NCBI RefSeq assembly: GCF_030813115.1
Contig: NZ_JAUSTY010000018.1
Span: 1 to 64,000, forward strand
DNA: 64,000 nt
Source of the DNA: Bacillus horti
Lineage (GTDB): Bacteria; Bacillota; Bacilli; Caldalkalibacillales; JCM-10596
Direction of reading: 5' to 3'
Shown: positions 38,121 to 48,207 of the stretch, piece after piece
Layout of the letters: every line of letters starts with the position of its first letter
Numbering within the stretch: position 1 is the first letter of the stretch
The notes under the pieces: generated by a model
Seen by the model: the letters and a program-made list of their open reading frames with translations, nothing else
Told to the model about the DNA's origin: nothing
The model's database searches: none
Program-made: the position numbers and the translations under genes

Positions 38121-39065
38121 TTAATAAGCACTTTTAATAACTTCTAGTAACTTTTCCTGACCTAATTTAGAGACAACCAAAGTGTATATTCCTTCGTTCT
38201 CATATTTAATAACAGATAATTCTTCCCCATCTTGATTTCTATTAATAGCAAACTCATAGTTTAATTCTCCGTCTATTTTAGCAGAAAAATCATTTTCTTC
38301 AAGATTACTTATTTCTATTGGAGTTTCTTGGATTGCAACTACCAATAAATCACCAGATTCTCTATCTCTGTAATGGTTTAAAATTGCACCACCAGCAATT
38401 TTAGGTTCATCAGCTAAATAATAGTCGTTACTTATAGCATTTGAAAAACTCTCTTTTTGCGCTACGACTTCATATGACAAAGCTTCATTTGAAATAGTTG
38501 TTTCAGCAGTTTTATTAGCTAAATTACTTCTACCCACTAGATATGACATACTGTCTTCAGTACCACATACATAAACACTTGAATCATGACCGGATATTGT
38601 ACTAACTTGTATTTGTACTCCCCTATTAGTTGATCCTAGTGGAATTGTTCTATTCCAATTAGATGTGTAAGTTCTACCTTGCTGTAAACGAACACCGACT
38701 ATATCAGTATTATAAACAACAGTATTTGAATCTTCGAGATTATAGGAGAGCGACGCACCACCCAATACCCCACCTTGACTTATGGAAGTAATTAAAACAC
38801 TATGGCTATTTAATCTAAAACTATTTTGATTATAAGAACCAAAAGAAAAATTATATCTTATATCATAAACACCACCACAGTTTTCTGCAACCCATCCTGT
38901 TATAGAGTTATTTCTTACTGTACTCCCTCCAGTACCTGAACTTGGCAAATCAGTCCACCAAACTTGACTATTACCTGTTGCCTTAACAGAGTTCATTGGA
39001 ATGATTGAAAGTGATAAAATGATACAAACACCTGCAATAAAAAGATTACTTGTAAATTTTCTCAT
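38121..39065 (-). CDS. Secreted protein of unknown function
   Basis: About 314 residues. The N terminus is a Sec-type signal peptide (MRKFTSNLFIAGVCIILSLSIIP, likely cut near VKA). I choose ATG 39065 because the signal peptide begins there, an AAGGGG site precedes it, and a promoter is positioned for it; a frame from 39110 would put charged residues ahead of the signal. The mature part is rich in Ser, Asn, Gly and aromatic residues up to about residue 190, with two cysteines (ENCGG, YVCGTE) that may pair; the C-terminal part is acidic. I recognise no domain. It lies convergent to the Cys-rich peptide locus, so a link (immunity or target) is possible but not shown. Confidence 0.82.
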   Translation of the reverse strand: MRKFTSNLFIAGVCIILSLSIIPMNSVKATGNSQVWWTDLPSSGTGGSTVRNNSITGWVAENCGGVYDIRYNFSFGSYNQNSFRLNSHSVLITSISQGGVLGGASLSYNLEDSNTVVYNTDIVGVRLQQGRTYTSNWNRTIPLGSTNRGVQIQVSTISGHDSSVYVCGTEDSMSYLVGRSNLANKTAETTISNEALSYEVVAQKESFSNAISNDYYLADEPKIAGGAILNHYRDRESGDLLVVAIQETPIEISNLEENDFSAKIDGELNYEFAINRNQDGEELSVIKYENEGIYTLVVSKLGQEKLLEVIKSAY

Positions 39066-39099
39066 ATTATCAATCCCCTTCCATTTTTTGTGCAATATA

Positions 39100-39129
39100 A
39101 TTATAAACATATTTCTTAAAATCTTTCAA
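39100..39129 (-). promoter_or_regulatory. Sigma-A-type promoter of the secreted-protein gene
   Basis: On the minus strand: TTGAAA (39129-39124), an 18-base spacer and a perfect TATAAT (39105-39100), giving a leader of roughly 30 bases. Confidence 0.6.
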
Positions 39130-39295
39130 CCTATTTTTTAGATTATTCTTTAATTTTCATTAATTAATAACTAATTCGCGCTAATTACGCCTATATATGT
39201 CCATTAAATAGAAATTAATGTGAAAAAATAGTATTCTTATGTTAATTTTTCATCTTCATATAAAATATAATCCCTTATGTATTTTGTCTAAAAGG

Positions 39296-40108
39296 TTAAA
39301 TCTGACAACCTACACAAAAAAACATCTTTCGACTAGAAAGCATTTCTTTAACGATAGGACTCCCACACCTTTGGCAAGGCTCCCCCTCTCTATCGTAAAT
39401 CATACACCTTTCATCAAAAGCACCAGTTTGTTTATCTGATTTATATAGCGGGTGCTCCATATATCCACCACCAGCTGTAGCATCTGTTAGCACCTTTTGA
39501 ATGGAATGGTAAAGGCGTTTTATCTCTTGGTCTGATAGTTTAGCGATATCTCTCTTAGGAAGCAGCTGAGCGGCAAAACAGATTTCATCTGAGTAACAGT
39601 TTCCTATACCTGAAAGGAATGATTGATCAACCAAAACGGTTTTTAATCGCCCACGTTTGCCTTGAATGTAGCTTTCAAAAAAGGATAGAGTGAAGCCACT
39701 CTCCAAAGGCTCTGGCCCTAATTCTATAAGCTTCTGATTTACCGCCATTTGGCTGGGATATAGGTGTAAATAGCCTAGACGTAATCCTATAAAGTATAAC
39801 TCCCCTTCTGGGAAGGTCAATTGAATCTGAACCGTTCGGTCAGGCTTATCTTCATAAGAACCAAAGTACATCCAGCCACCAAGCATAAGATGTAGTAAAA
39901 GAATGTTTCCATTCTCTAAGTTAAATAGAAGATGCTTTGCCCTGCGTTCGATTCTAATTACCTTTTGATGACTGATAGCGTTGTGGAATCGTTCCACCTC
40001 TACGTTGATCGATTTTTCCCGATTAATCTGAACTCTAACTATCCGTTGATTCACTATTATTTGAGAAAGAAGTATCCTATAATTCTCCATCTCAGGTAGT
40101 TCTGGCAT
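39296..40108 (-). CDS. Fpg/Nei-family DNA glycosylase (MutM paralog)
   Basis: About 270 residues. The mature N terminus PELPE supplies the catalytic proline and glutamate, so the start must be ATG 40108 (GAGGAG upstream) and not the longer frame from 40153. Other family features are a lysine at the expected catalytic position (RRAKHLLF), the helix-two-turn-helix region (VDQSFLSGIGNCYSDEICF) and the C-terminal zinc finger CQRCGSPI...FFCVGC. The opening MPELPEMENYR differs from classical MutM (PELPEVETVRR), placing it in a paralogous branch of uncertain lesion specificity. It acts in base excision repair by removing oxidised bases and cutting the strand. Confidence 0.9.
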   Translation of the reverse strand: MPELPEMENYRILLSQIIVNQRIVRVQINREKSINVEVERFHNAISHQKVIRIERRAKHLLFNLENGNILLLHLMLGGWMYFGSYEDKPDRTVQIQLTFPEGELYFIGLRLGYLHLYPSQMAVNQKLIELGPEPLESGFTLSFFESYIQGKRGRLKTVLVDQSFLSGIGNCYSDEICFAAQLLPKRDIAKLSDQEIKRLYHSIQKVLTDATAGGGYMEHPLYKSDKQTGAFDERCMIYDREGEPCQRCGSPIVKEMLSSRKMFFCVGCQI

Positions 40109-40224
40109 AACACTCTCCTCTTTCGCTTTTAGAAATGCACTCTTCTTTAACACATCTAATCTCTGCCTAACTCAAGCAACGCTCTTATTAGTCTCCCTCT
40201 CTTTTGATATGTCCATACAAAAAA

Positions 40225-40260
40225 AGACGTCCAATAGATATTCTCATCCATTAAACGTCT
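40225..40260 (-). terminator. Terminator after exonuclease III
   Basis: On the minus strand AGACGTTTAAT pairs with ATTGGACGTCT (with G-U pairs) and is followed by a run of T. It lies just downstream of the exonuclease stop and upstream of the glycosylase gene. Confidence 0.75.
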
Positions 40261-40352
40261 AATGATAGACTAAATATATACATTTAAACATCTACATATT
40301 AACCATTCATTTACTGACGGAGTAACTATAGATCATGATTAATAGATCGTGA

Positions 40353-41111
40353 CTATAGATCCATTTCCAATAGCACAGGACAATGATCGCTACCCAACAC
40401 ATGACTATCAATTTCGGCTCCCTTAAGATAAGGCTTCAATCTCTCTGAAATAATAAAATAATCAATTCTCCAGCCAACGTTTCGTTCTCTGACCTTTGGC
40501 ATATACGACCACCATGAATAGGCTTCTTCTCGATCAGGGTAAACAGCTCTAAAAGAATCAATAAAACCAGCGCCTAAGAGCTCAGTCATCTTTCCTCTTT
40601 CCTCTGGAGTAAAGCCTGAGTTTTTCATGTTTGATTTAGCATTTTTAATATCTATTTCCTGGTGGGCTACATTCAAGTCACCACATAAAATAACAGGCTT
40701 CTTCGTATCCAGCTCCTGCAAATATTGGCGAAAGTCGTCCTCCCATTGCAAGCGATACTCAAGTCGTGATAAATCTCTCTTCGCATTGGGGGTATATACA
40801 TTGACTACATAGAATTTGTCAAACTCTAGGGTAATGATTCTTCCCTCATCCTCACTCTCATTATCCCCTACACCATAGCTGACAGAAAGGGGTTTTACTT
40901 TCGTAAAGATCGCCGTCCCTGAATAGCCCTTCTTCTGTGCATAGTTCCAGTAATGCTCATATTCTTGTTCAAACATGAGCTCGATTTGCCCTTCTTGAAG
41001 CTTTGTTTCCTGGACACAGAAAATATCAGCATCCACCTCATTAAAATATTCCATAAACCCTTTGTTCACACATGCTCTTAAACCATTTACATTCCATGAT
41101 ACTAGCTTCAT
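40353..41111 (-). CDS. exoA: Exodeoxyribonuclease III
   Basis: About 252 residues of the ExoIII/AP endonuclease family, cutting DNA at abasic sites and trimming 3' ends. The start ATG 41111 gives the family N terminus MKLVSWNVNGLRA; the frame extending to 41144 lacks a ribosome binding site and family similarity. Active-site motifs are visible: CVQETKLQ (metal-binding Glu), the catalytic Tyr in VYTPNAK, LCGDLNVAHQEID, WRIDYFIIS and the final GSDHCPVLLEMDL. It sits beside a second base-excision repair gene but has its own terminator. Confidence 0.96.
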   Translation of the reverse strand: MKLVSWNVNGLRACVNKGFMEYFNEVDADIFCVQETKLQEGQIELMFEQEYEHYWNYAQKKGYSGTAIFTKVKPLSVSYGVGDNESEDEGRIITLEFDKFYVVNVYTPNAKRDLSRLEYRLQWEDDFRQYLQELDTKKPVILCGDLNVAHQEIDIKNAKSNMKNSGFTPEERGKMTELLGAGFIDSFRAVYPDREEAYSWWSYMPKVRERNVGWRIDYFIISERLKPYLKGAEIDSHVLGSDHCPVLLEMDL

Positions 41112-41230
41112 ATAATCTATGTCCCCTATTCTTTCGCCCTTCATGTATCTTTAGCTCGTTTTCTTATCTCTTTTCTTAGCTATCCAACCGTGCCATACGG
41201 CTAGTAAATCAACTTCTATCAGCTGCTTTC

Positions 41231-42583
41231 CTAGTTTTGCTTACTCAACTTTGCTTGCTTAAGCCTCAGCTCAGACAGCTTCCAGCTCTGTGGCTGAGCC
41301 AGGCGACCTCGGATAGAGATAAAGTGTAGGATAGATAGCAAAACAGCTGACGCATTCATTCCCATAATTATACCACTCATTTGAAGCTGTGGCATAGAAC
41401 CTAGTACAAACATCGCAATAAACGATATGGTTGTTGTATAGACAGAGTGAATAAAGGCATCTTTAACAAGCCCTAAGCCTATTAAGAAAGCCTGCATAGG
41501 AATGATAAAATAATGAAAGAAGAAATAAGGAATCAATAGCTTTAAATAACCAACAGCAGAGAAAGCATCGAAAAATAATCCTGTCAGCTGTTCAGCAAAC
41601 AAATAGAAGACAAAGCAAACCGGTATGGCGTAGAGCAGGGTGACAAAAAGAATTTTCTTTAGTAGACTTTGTAACTCAGGAAGCTCTCTATTTGCATATT
41701 TTTCGGAGACGATAGGAATCAAGACGATGAGTAAGGAATGAGCGATAAATGCAGGGAAAAAGCCAATGGTAAAAGCAACACCAGCAAGCTTTCCATACTG
41801 AATGAGTGCCATTTCCTCAAACATTCCTGAGCGTATAAGAGCCGCTTGAATGAGAAACGGTTTGATGGCAAAAGAGGCGGCATGAAAGATACGTAATCCT
41901 GTAGCTGGTATAGAAACGGCAAACAATGCTCGAAGTACCGTTTTTCTGCTAATCGGTAAAGAGGGCTGTTGCTTTAATTTTCTCATTTCTAGCATGAAGC
42001 GAGTGAACAGATAAAGGAATTCAACAAACTCTGTAGCTATTAGAACACATAGAGCCAATAAAATGGAGAACTCCGTATCCACATGAAACAAGCGGAAAAT
42101 GAAAATTAGCAGAACCAACTGAACAACTCTTCTTAGGACATTAGCAAATGCAATTTTTCCCATGTGCTGAGCACCCATAAAATATCCGCTGGCGATAGCA
42201 GAAAAAGAAATCAATGGTACTAAAAGTATAAGGAGCCATCTTAGTAACGGGTGATAGTTATGGAAAATCGGCAGAAGTGGTAAAACAATTAAAGCGACAA
42301 GTAACATAGCAATCGTAAAGTAAAAAATAAACTGTATCGTATGCTGCAGCATTCCTCGATGGTACACTTGATCCTTTTCAGCCACTGCTTTGGAAATCGA
42401 AATGGGTAACTGCATACTGGCAATAACAGCTAGAAACATAATCGTTGGAAAGATGGCCATATATAAGCCTAATCCTTCCTCCCCGAGCTCCCTAGACAAC
42501 ACCATATTGATAACAAATTCCAAACATTCTCCGATAAACGCAGCTAAAACAAGTAGAATTGAACCTTTTATCAATGTACTCAC
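41231..42583 (-). CDS. Polytopic flippase-like protein (SpoVB/MurJ-like, MOP superfamily)
   Basis: A 450-residue membrane protein with about 12 hydrophobic segments. The N terminus (GSILLVLAAFIGECLEFVINMVLSRELGEEGLGLYMAIFP) resembles SpoVB and other polysaccharide flippases of spore formers. It probably moves a lipid-linked glycan precursor across the membrane; whether it acts in spore cortex synthesis cannot be decided. The start is a GTG at 42583 with GAGGGAGA upstream. It stands alone between two genes on the same strand. Confidence 0.85.
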   Translation of the reverse strand: MSTLIKGSILLVLAAFIGECLEFVINMVLSRELGEEGLGLYMAIFPTIMFLAVIASMQLPISISKAVAEKDQVYHRGMLQHTIQFIFYFTIAMLLVALIVLPLLPIFHNYHPLLRWLLILLVPLISFSAIASGYFMGAQHMGKIAFANVLRRVVQLVLLIFIFRLFHVDTEFSILLALCVLIATEFVEFLYLFTRFMLEMRKLKQQPSLPISRKTVLRALFAVSIPATGLRIFHAASFAIKPFLIQAALIRSGMFEEMALIQYGKLAGVAFTIGFFPAFIAHSLLIVLIPIVSEKYANRELPELQSLLKKILFVTLLYAIPVCFVFYLFAEQLTGLFFDAFSAVGYLKLLIPYFFFHYFIIPMQAFLIGLGLVKDAFIHSVYTTTISFIAMFVLGSMPQLQMSGIIMGMNASAVLLSILHFISIRGRLAQPQSWKLSELRLKQAKLSKQN

Positions 42584-42715
42584 GCTGTCTCTCCCTCTCT
42601 ACATCTCGAACTTGCAATTCATGAGATGGCATATGAGAAATTTATATGAGACAAGTACAAGAAATAGTCTATCTATTTCATGTCCAAATGAATTCAATCA
42701 AAGGTTGAGATCATT

Positions 42716-44584
42716 TTATTTCATATCGTGAGTTAACTCTAGGAAAAGAGCCACATTTTCATACACAGCATCTAAAGACGTTTTCCAAAAACTTTCCTGT
42801 TGAATATCGACACCTAAATGCTTTAGACCTATTTCCTCAACGGATAGTCGACTTGAATCGGTTAGCATCCTTCTTAGCAGTTCTCCTCCATTCTTCTCCT
42901 TCATTAATAAAGAATACATGCCTGTACTTAATAAATGGGCTACAGTATACGGATAATGAACGAAGGGCTTGCTTGTCATGTAGAAATGACGCAGAGAAGC
43001 CCAAAACGTAGGTTCATAAGAATCAAACACTTCAGCAAAACCTTTTTTCTGAGCATTTAGCATAAGCTCATTCAATTCTTCTACTGGAACAAACCCCTGC
43101 TTTCTACGATGATAAAAATCCACTTCAAACAAATATCGCACATACGTATTCAAGATCGTACCAATATCCCGAATGATTTGATAATCAAGTAGCTGGATTT
43201 TTTCTTGAACTGAGCTAGCTTGATGGACAGCTTGTCTCATGACAAGAGTCTCTGTTAATGTAGAGGAAAGCTCTGCAACAGTTGGAGGAATATCCTGTAA
43301 AAACATAGGCTGATTGTACATTAAAGAATACTGATAGGCGTGTCCAAGCTCATGCGCTAGAACCCCAACACTAGGCAGGTCATTAAAGAAGCTCATCATA
43401 ACCCTTGGTTCTCCCCACTTAGGGAAGGAGGCACAGAATGCTCCAATGGATTTTGTATTTATTACTCTAGCATCGATCCATTTCTTTTCTGCTGCCATAA
43501 CAATGAAATCAGCAAACTCCTGGTCGAAGGACTGAATCTGATTAGTAATAAAGGAAATAGCCTCTTCAAATCCAATTTCAGTTCGCTTCCCATCACCCAA
43601 CGACAAAGGAGCTAATTGATCAGACCATGATAACTTATCCGTCTGAAAAAGCTCTCCTTTTCTTTTTAAATAATCAATTAAAGGCTGATTGTATGTATTT
43701 ACGGCCTGCCACATAGCTGTAACTGATGATTCACTTATTCTATTTTGAAGTAGACTCTCTTCAAGAATCGATTCATAGCCCCGACTTTCATATAAGCTTA
43801 AACGATAACCAGCTATATGGTTCAAAGCTGCTGCAGATAGATCTGCTTCACCTTGCCAAACTTCCTTCCATAGCTCAAACGTTTCAATTCTTTGCAGACG
43901 ATCCTCGCCATAGTAGATAGAGTTTCGTATCGTATTGAGAGTTGGCCTGTTTGCTGGCTCCTTCTCTATCACACGATCCAGCAACTTACTACTCACTTTT
44001 TTGTTAATCAAGGCATATAAATCTCCCCAAGCGTGTAGGCCAGGGGCCTCTGTTAATTGAAACGCTTTTTCCATCTCTGGAGCAAGCTTTTTTCTCTGCT
44101 GTTGTATTCTTTCGTTCAATATAAATTTAAGCTCAGTCATATCTATTGATGATAAAAGCTTATCCAATTGCTCCTCCTTTTGCTCAGCCAATAGCTTATC
44201 TATTTCAGACTTACACGTTTGATAAATCCCTGAAATCACATTGATCTCATCCATCCATGCACCATACCGTTCATTGCTCTGATCTATCGAACGCAAACAG
44301 ATTACCGTCTCTGAAAGTTGATAAAAATTCGTGTATAAGCTTTGGCTTTTTAAAATGAGCTGCTTTATATCATCAATGTCACTACATTTGTGATCAATAT
44401 CGATCCCCTCTTCCTCAATGTTTCTCTCTTTATGACAACCATCTTCTCCTTCAAATGAATATAGCTTTGTCAAAAGCTCTTGTACCTGCTGCTTCAATTG
44501 CCGAAGCTCCGAGCTAAAAGCATCTAGTCCTCCTTTAATATCCTGGCTGACCTTATCTTCTATGTCCCAAGTGCTGTAGCTCAT
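42716..44584 (-). CDS. M3-family oligoendopeptidase (PepF-like, 622 residues)
   Basis: A zinc metallopeptidase that cleaves short peptides in the cytoplasm. The zinc motif is HELGH (in LAHELGHAYQYSL), with the downstream ligand region ELSSTLTE about 25-30 residues later. The N-terminal ~250 residues are helical and charged with an insertion of acidic and His/Cys residues (about 45-70), unlike the shorter paralog at 52782. ATG 44584 has AAGGGAG upstream. It is one of two M3 peptidases in this window; they belong to different subgroups and are not tandem copies. Confidence 0.92.
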   Translation of the reverse strand: MSYSTWDIEDKVSQDIKGGLDAFSSELRQLKQQVQELLTKLYSFEGEDGCHKERNIEEEGIDIDHKCSDIDDIKQLILKSQSLYTNFYQLSETVICLRSIDQSNERYGAWMDEINVISGIYQTCKSEIDKLLAEQKEEQLDKLLSSIDMTELKFILNERIQQQRKKLAPEMEKAFQLTEAPGLHAWGDLYALINKKVSSKLLDRVIEKEPANRPTLNTIRNSIYYGEDRLQRIETFELWKEVWQGEADLSAAALNHIAGYRLSLYESRGYESILEESLLQNRISESSVTAMWQAVNTYNQPLIDYLKRKGELFQTDKLSWSDQLAPLSLGDGKRTEIGFEEAISFITNQIQSFDQEFADFIVMAAEKKWIDARVINTKSIGAFCASFPKWGEPRVMMSFFNDLPSVGVLAHELGHAYQYSLMYNQPMFLQDIPPTVAELSSTLTETLVMRQAVHQASSVQEKIQLLDYQIIRDIGTILNTYVRYLFEVDFYHRRKQGFVPVEELNELMLNAQKKGFAEVFDSYEPTFWASLRHFYMTSKPFVHYPYTVAHLLSTGMYSLLMKEKNGGELLRRMLTDSSRLSVEEIGLKHLGVDIQQESFWKTSLDAVYENVALFLELTHDMK

Positions 44585-44678
44585 TTAAAGTCTCCCTTTC
44601 CTTCAAAAATTCATCCATTGAATCTACCATTATTATAATACTCAATAAGCACCATTAAGCCACCCTTCATATCACCAT

Positions 44679-46358
44679 TTACTCCTCATCACTTGCTATA
44701 GGCTGTTGCGCATGAAGAATATACAGATCAAGCTTTTCAGTGTAATTCTGCAGCTCTGTTTCTTTCCAATTTAAGTAGTAGGCCATACAAGCAATAACCT
44801 GCTCCTTCCATTTTCTTACCGATTGGATATCAAAGAATAAAGCTCCTGTTCTGCGAATAAAATAGTCCTCTGGTTTCATAACCATTTCATATTTCATTCC
44901 ATATAAAAGAGAAAAGAAAAGATCACGTGGAAGATTGAAACGGGTAGCGTCGTGCGCTTCATTTTTCAATTGAAAAATGAGATCGATATTTGATCCATAA
45001 AGCTTGGCTAACCACTCTCCTTCTTCCTTAGAAAATCCATAGCTTTCAGCCTCTTCCGATTTCTGCTCAACAAAACGAGTAAATAGAGCTGATCCTCCTA
45101 CGTCTCCTCCTGAAAGCGGCAATGTCTTCGTTCTACAGCTTATGTATTCAGAAGCTCCTTCCTCTTTTAGCTGCTTCATAACTAGGTCAACAATCATTTC
45201 AGCCATTTTTCGATATCCCGTTAGCTTCCCACCGGCTATCGATAGCAATCCAGAGGGTGAGGTCCATATTTCATCCTTTCTTGATATCTCTGAAGCGGAT
45301 TTCCCCTCCTCAAAAATAAGCGGGCGGACTCCAGCCCAACTAGATTCTACATCCTCTAGCTTTACCTGCACCTCGGGGAACATATAATGAATAGCTTCTA
45401 AGATGTAGTCCCTATCTTCTATAGTCATTTTTGGCTGTACAGGATCACCGTTATAAAACGTATCCGTTGTTCCTACATACGTTTTCCCGGCACGTGGTAT
45501 AGCAAAAACCATTCTTCCATCTGGTGTGTCAAAATACACAGCCTGCTTCAAAGGAAGCTTACTTTGATCAACGACGAGATGAACTCCTTTTGTCAGCTTA
45601 AGTGTTTTACCCGTTTTAGAACGATCAATATCACGTACATCGTCAACCCATGGGCCAGCCGCATTGATGATTTTTTTTGCCTTCACTGTGTATTCCTTGT
45701 CAGATATTACATCCTTGATTTTAACTCCTACTGCCTTGTCATGCTCATATACAAAACCCGTAACTTCAGCATAATTTATAGCTTTAGCTCCGTGATCCAC
45801 TGCTTCCTTGATGACTTCCATTGTTAGACGCGCATCATCTGTTTTATATTCCACATAATAGCCGCTTCCTTTTAACCCCTGCTTTTTAATCAGAGGTACT
45901 TTATTCAGGGTTTCTTCTATAGAAAGCATTTTTCTACGTTCGGATTTCTTCACCCCTGCAAGAAAATCATACATTCGAAGACCGATGGAGGAGCTGAATT
46001 TGCCAAAGGTACCGTTCTCATAAATAGGGAGCAGCATCCATTCTGGTGTCGTTACATGAGGGGCATTTTCATAAACAATAGCTCTTTCCTTTCCTACCTC
46101 AGCTACCAAACGAATTTCAAATTGTTTTAGATATCGGAGCCCACCATGAACTAGTTTTGTGGAACGGCTGGATGTTCCTGCAGCAAAATCCTGCATATCC
46201 ACCTGCGCTACGCTTAAGCCCCTAGTTGCTGCATCTAAGGCAATCCCCGCTCCAGTAATTCCCCCACCAATGATAAAGAGATCATGGACACTCCTTGCCA
46301 TACTCTCTAATAATTCCGTCCGCTTTGTGCTTGAAAATTCTTTTACCAAAGCTTTCAT
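44679..46358 (-). CDS. glpD: Aerobic glycerol-3-phosphate dehydrogenase
   Basis: A 559-residue membrane-associated flavoenzyme that oxidises sn-glycerol 3-phosphate to dihydroxyacetone phosphate and feeds electrons to quinones. The FAD dinucleotide-binding motif is [19 protein letters not shown] near residue 30, followed by [31 protein letters not shown] and [12 protein letters not shown]. The length is typical of the Bacillus enzyme. ATG 46358 has AGGAGG upstream. No other glp gene is adjacent. The upstream hairpin at 46481-46529 could be a leader terminator of the kind controlled by the GlpP antiterminator. Confidence 0.97.
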   Translation of the reverse strand: MKALVKEFSSTKRTELLESMARSVHDLFIIGGGITGAGIALDAATRGLSVAQVDMQDFAAGTSSRSTKLVHGGLRYLKQFEIRLVAEVGKERAIVYENAPHVTTPEWMLLPIYENGTFGKFSSSIGLRMYDFLAGVKKSERRKMLSIEETLNKVPLIKKQGLKGSGYYVEYKTDDARLTMEVIKEAVDHGAKAINYAEVTGFVYEHDKAVGVKIKDVISDKEYTVKAKKIINAAGPWVDDVRDIDRSKTGKTLKLTKGVHLVVDQSKLPLKQAVYFDTPDGRMVFAIPRAGKTYVGTTDTFYNGDPVQPKMTIEDRDYILEAIHYMFPEVQVKLEDVESSWAGVRPLIFEEGKSASEISRKDEIWTSPSGLLSIAGGKLTGYRKMAEMIVDLVMKQLKEEGASEYISCRTKTLPLSGGDVGGSALFTRFVEQKSEEAESYGFSKEEGEWLAKLYGSNIDLIFQLKNEAHDATRFNLPRDLFFSLLYGMKYEMVMKPEDYFIRRTGALFFDIQSVRKWKEQVIACMAYYLNWKETELQNYTEKLDLYILHAQQPIASDEE

Positions 46359-46480
46359 TCCTCATTCCTCCTCACCTTATGACTGAGATAATAGAAGTAT
46401 ATGTACCTTCATAATCATACAATGCTACCTTGCAAAGAATGACTAAATAAAGTCTATGAAAACACAAAATAAATAAAAGA

Positions 46481-46529
46481 AGAGACCCCAAAACACCAAG
46501 CTTGTTCGCTTTTGTGAAATGTGGTCTCT
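46481..46529 (-). terminator. Hairpin between kynA and glpD (terminator or glpD leader)
   Basis: AGAGACC (46481-46487) and GGTCTCT (46523-46529) pair across a loop of about 35 bases that can fold further; a T-rich stretch follows on the minus strand. It is downstream of kynA and about 120 bases upstream of glpD, so it may end the kyn transcript, control glpD, or both. Confidence 0.5.
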
Positions 46530-46606
46530 CCTTATCATCTCCAACCGATATTATGAACTTAATTCAAGTATATCACATGTATCACTTATATGAGAATACG
46601 TTTATT

Positions 46607-47464
46607 TTAAAGCTCCGTACGAATATCCCAAAGCTCTGGAAAGAAACGCTGATCCAAAACCTTCTTTAAATATTGCACACCAGATGAACCGCCTGTTCCT
46701 GTTTTAAAGCCAATAATACGTTCCACGGTTTTCATATGACGAAAACGCCATTGCTGTAGCCAATCCTCAATATCCACTAGCTTTTCAGCAAGCTCATATA
46801 AATCCCAATTTTGATCTACTTGTTTATACACGGCTAGCCATGCCTCTTTGACGCTAGCATTCCCTTCATATGCTTTAGAGTAATCTCGATTGAGTACCTC
46901 ACTGTCAATAGAAAATCCAGCTTTAGCTAAAGCTTGAATAGCAACATCATATAAGCCCGGTGCGTGATAGGCCTCAGTTAAAACCTCTAGGAGCTTAGGA
47001 TCTTTTTCATAGATTTTTAACACATGTGGTGTCTTATAGCCAAGAGCAAATTCGATTAAGCGGTATTGATAGGATTGAAAGCCCGAAGCCTGACCCAAAT
47101 GATCTCTAAACTCCATGTATTCTGATGGCGTAAGGGTAGATAAAACATCCCAAGCTTGGATGATTTGATTTTGAATTTTTGATACTCTTGCTAATTGTTT
47201 AAAGGAGGTTGATAAGTCATCTCTTTTAATAGATTCAATGGCCGCTTTCGTTTCGTGAAGAATAAGCTTCATCCACAGCTCACTGACCTGGTGGATAATA
47301 ATGAACAGCATTTCATCGTGATGATCCGAAAGTCGCTTTTGACCTGAAAGGATTTGATCTAGTTGCAAATAGTCTCCATACGTCATGTTTTGAAGAAAGT
47401 CTGTGTGAATATTGGACTCATTTTCTGTTGGTGATACATGCTTTTGGCGATTACGCTCCGTCAT
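46607..47464 (-). CDS. kynA: Tryptophan 2,3-dioxygenase
   Basis: About 285 residues. A heme enzyme that opens the indole ring of tryptophan to give N-formylkynurenine. Family motifs include [33 protein letters not shown], and the C-terminal [14 protein letters not shown] with the heme-ligand His, followed by [14 protein letters not shown] prefer ATG 47464 (AAGGAGC upstream); an ATG at 47497 adds 11 residues without a site. It is last in the kynU-kynB-kynA operon, 80 bases after kynB, and catalyses the first step of the pathway. Confidence 0.96.
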   Translation of the reverse strand: MTERNRQKHVSPTENESNIHTDFLQNMTYGDYLQLDQILSGQKRLSDHHDEMLFIIIHQVSELWMKLILHETKAAIESIKRDDLSTSFKQLARVSKIQNQIIQAWDVLSTLTPSEYMEFRDHLGQASGFQSYQYRLIEFALGYKTPHVLKIYEKDPKLLEVLTEAYHAPGLYDVAIQALAKAGFSIDSEVLNRDYSKAYEGNASVKEAWLAVYKQVDQNWDLYELAEKLVDIEDWLQQWRFRHMKTVERIIGFKTGTGGSSGVQYLKKVLDQRFFPELWDIRTEL

Positions 47465-47546
47465 ATGATTGCTCCTTTTACGCTTAAATTGATTCATTCA
47501 CATAGTGATTTGTTCAAACTACCCTATTAGTAGAATCCTTTTCATT

Positions 47547-48206
47547 TTAAAGGGGCTTTACTACAGCTCGAACAGGACTACCATCTCCATCCTGAATAGC
47601 TAGAGGTAGAGCAATTAAAAGGTAGTCACCAAGGGAAAGCTGATCCAGCATCACATTTTCTAGGATATGGACTCCATTTTGGTGTAAGGCATGATGCCCC
47701 TCAAGCTCTTTGCTGTCTAATGCATCTACAGAAGGACAATCTAGCCCTACGAGACGTATCCCTTTCTCCCCAAGATAAGCAGCCCCATCCTTTGTAAAAT
47801 GCGGGATGGAATCTGGAAAGCTATTCGGGTTATTAGGTAGCTTTGTTCTAATTAATAGTCTAGTAACCCCATTAAGGTCATGTGAAGATAGAGCATCAGC
47901 ATTAATGAACTCAGAATCACCTATATCAATAAGCCGACAAGGACCAATATATAGATTAAGGTCCAGTTCATGAATCTTTGCTCCCTCATTTAAAAAGTGA
48001 AAAGGCGCATCTACATGTGTACCAGAATGTAAGCTTGTTGTCATCCTTCCTACATTGACAGAGCCCGTTTGCTCCTTAGTAGCAAATGTATAGGAAAATG
48101 AAGTATCTCCTGGCCAATGGGCAAGCTTATTACTTAGTGGCTGAGAAATGTCTATCCACCCTTGTTCAAAATTGCTTTGACTTGTTGAATGAGATCCATT
48201 GCTCAT
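47547..48206 (-). CDS. kynB: Kynurenine formamidase
   Basis: About 219 residues of the cyclase family. It hydrolyses N-formylkynurenine to kynurenine and formate. The metal-binding motif is HSGTHVDAPFHF, with the conserved SQPLSNKLAHWPGD near the N terminus and LVGLDCPSVD further on. I place the start at ATG 48206, one base past the kynU stop; a frame opening at 48236 would overlap kynU. Middle gene of the kyn operon. Confidence 0.95.
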   Translation of the reverse strand: MSNGSHSTSQSNFEQGWIDISQPLSNKLAHWPGDTSFSYTFATKEQTGSVNVGRMTTSLHSGTHVDAPFHFLNEGAKIHELDLNLYIGPCRLIDIGDSEFINADALSSHDLNGVTRLLIRTKLPNNPNSFPDSIPHFTKDGAAYLGEKGIRLVGLDCPSVDALDSKELEGHHALHQNGVHILENVMLDQLSLGDYLLIALPLAIQDGDGSPVRAVVKPL

Positions 48207-48207
48207 T

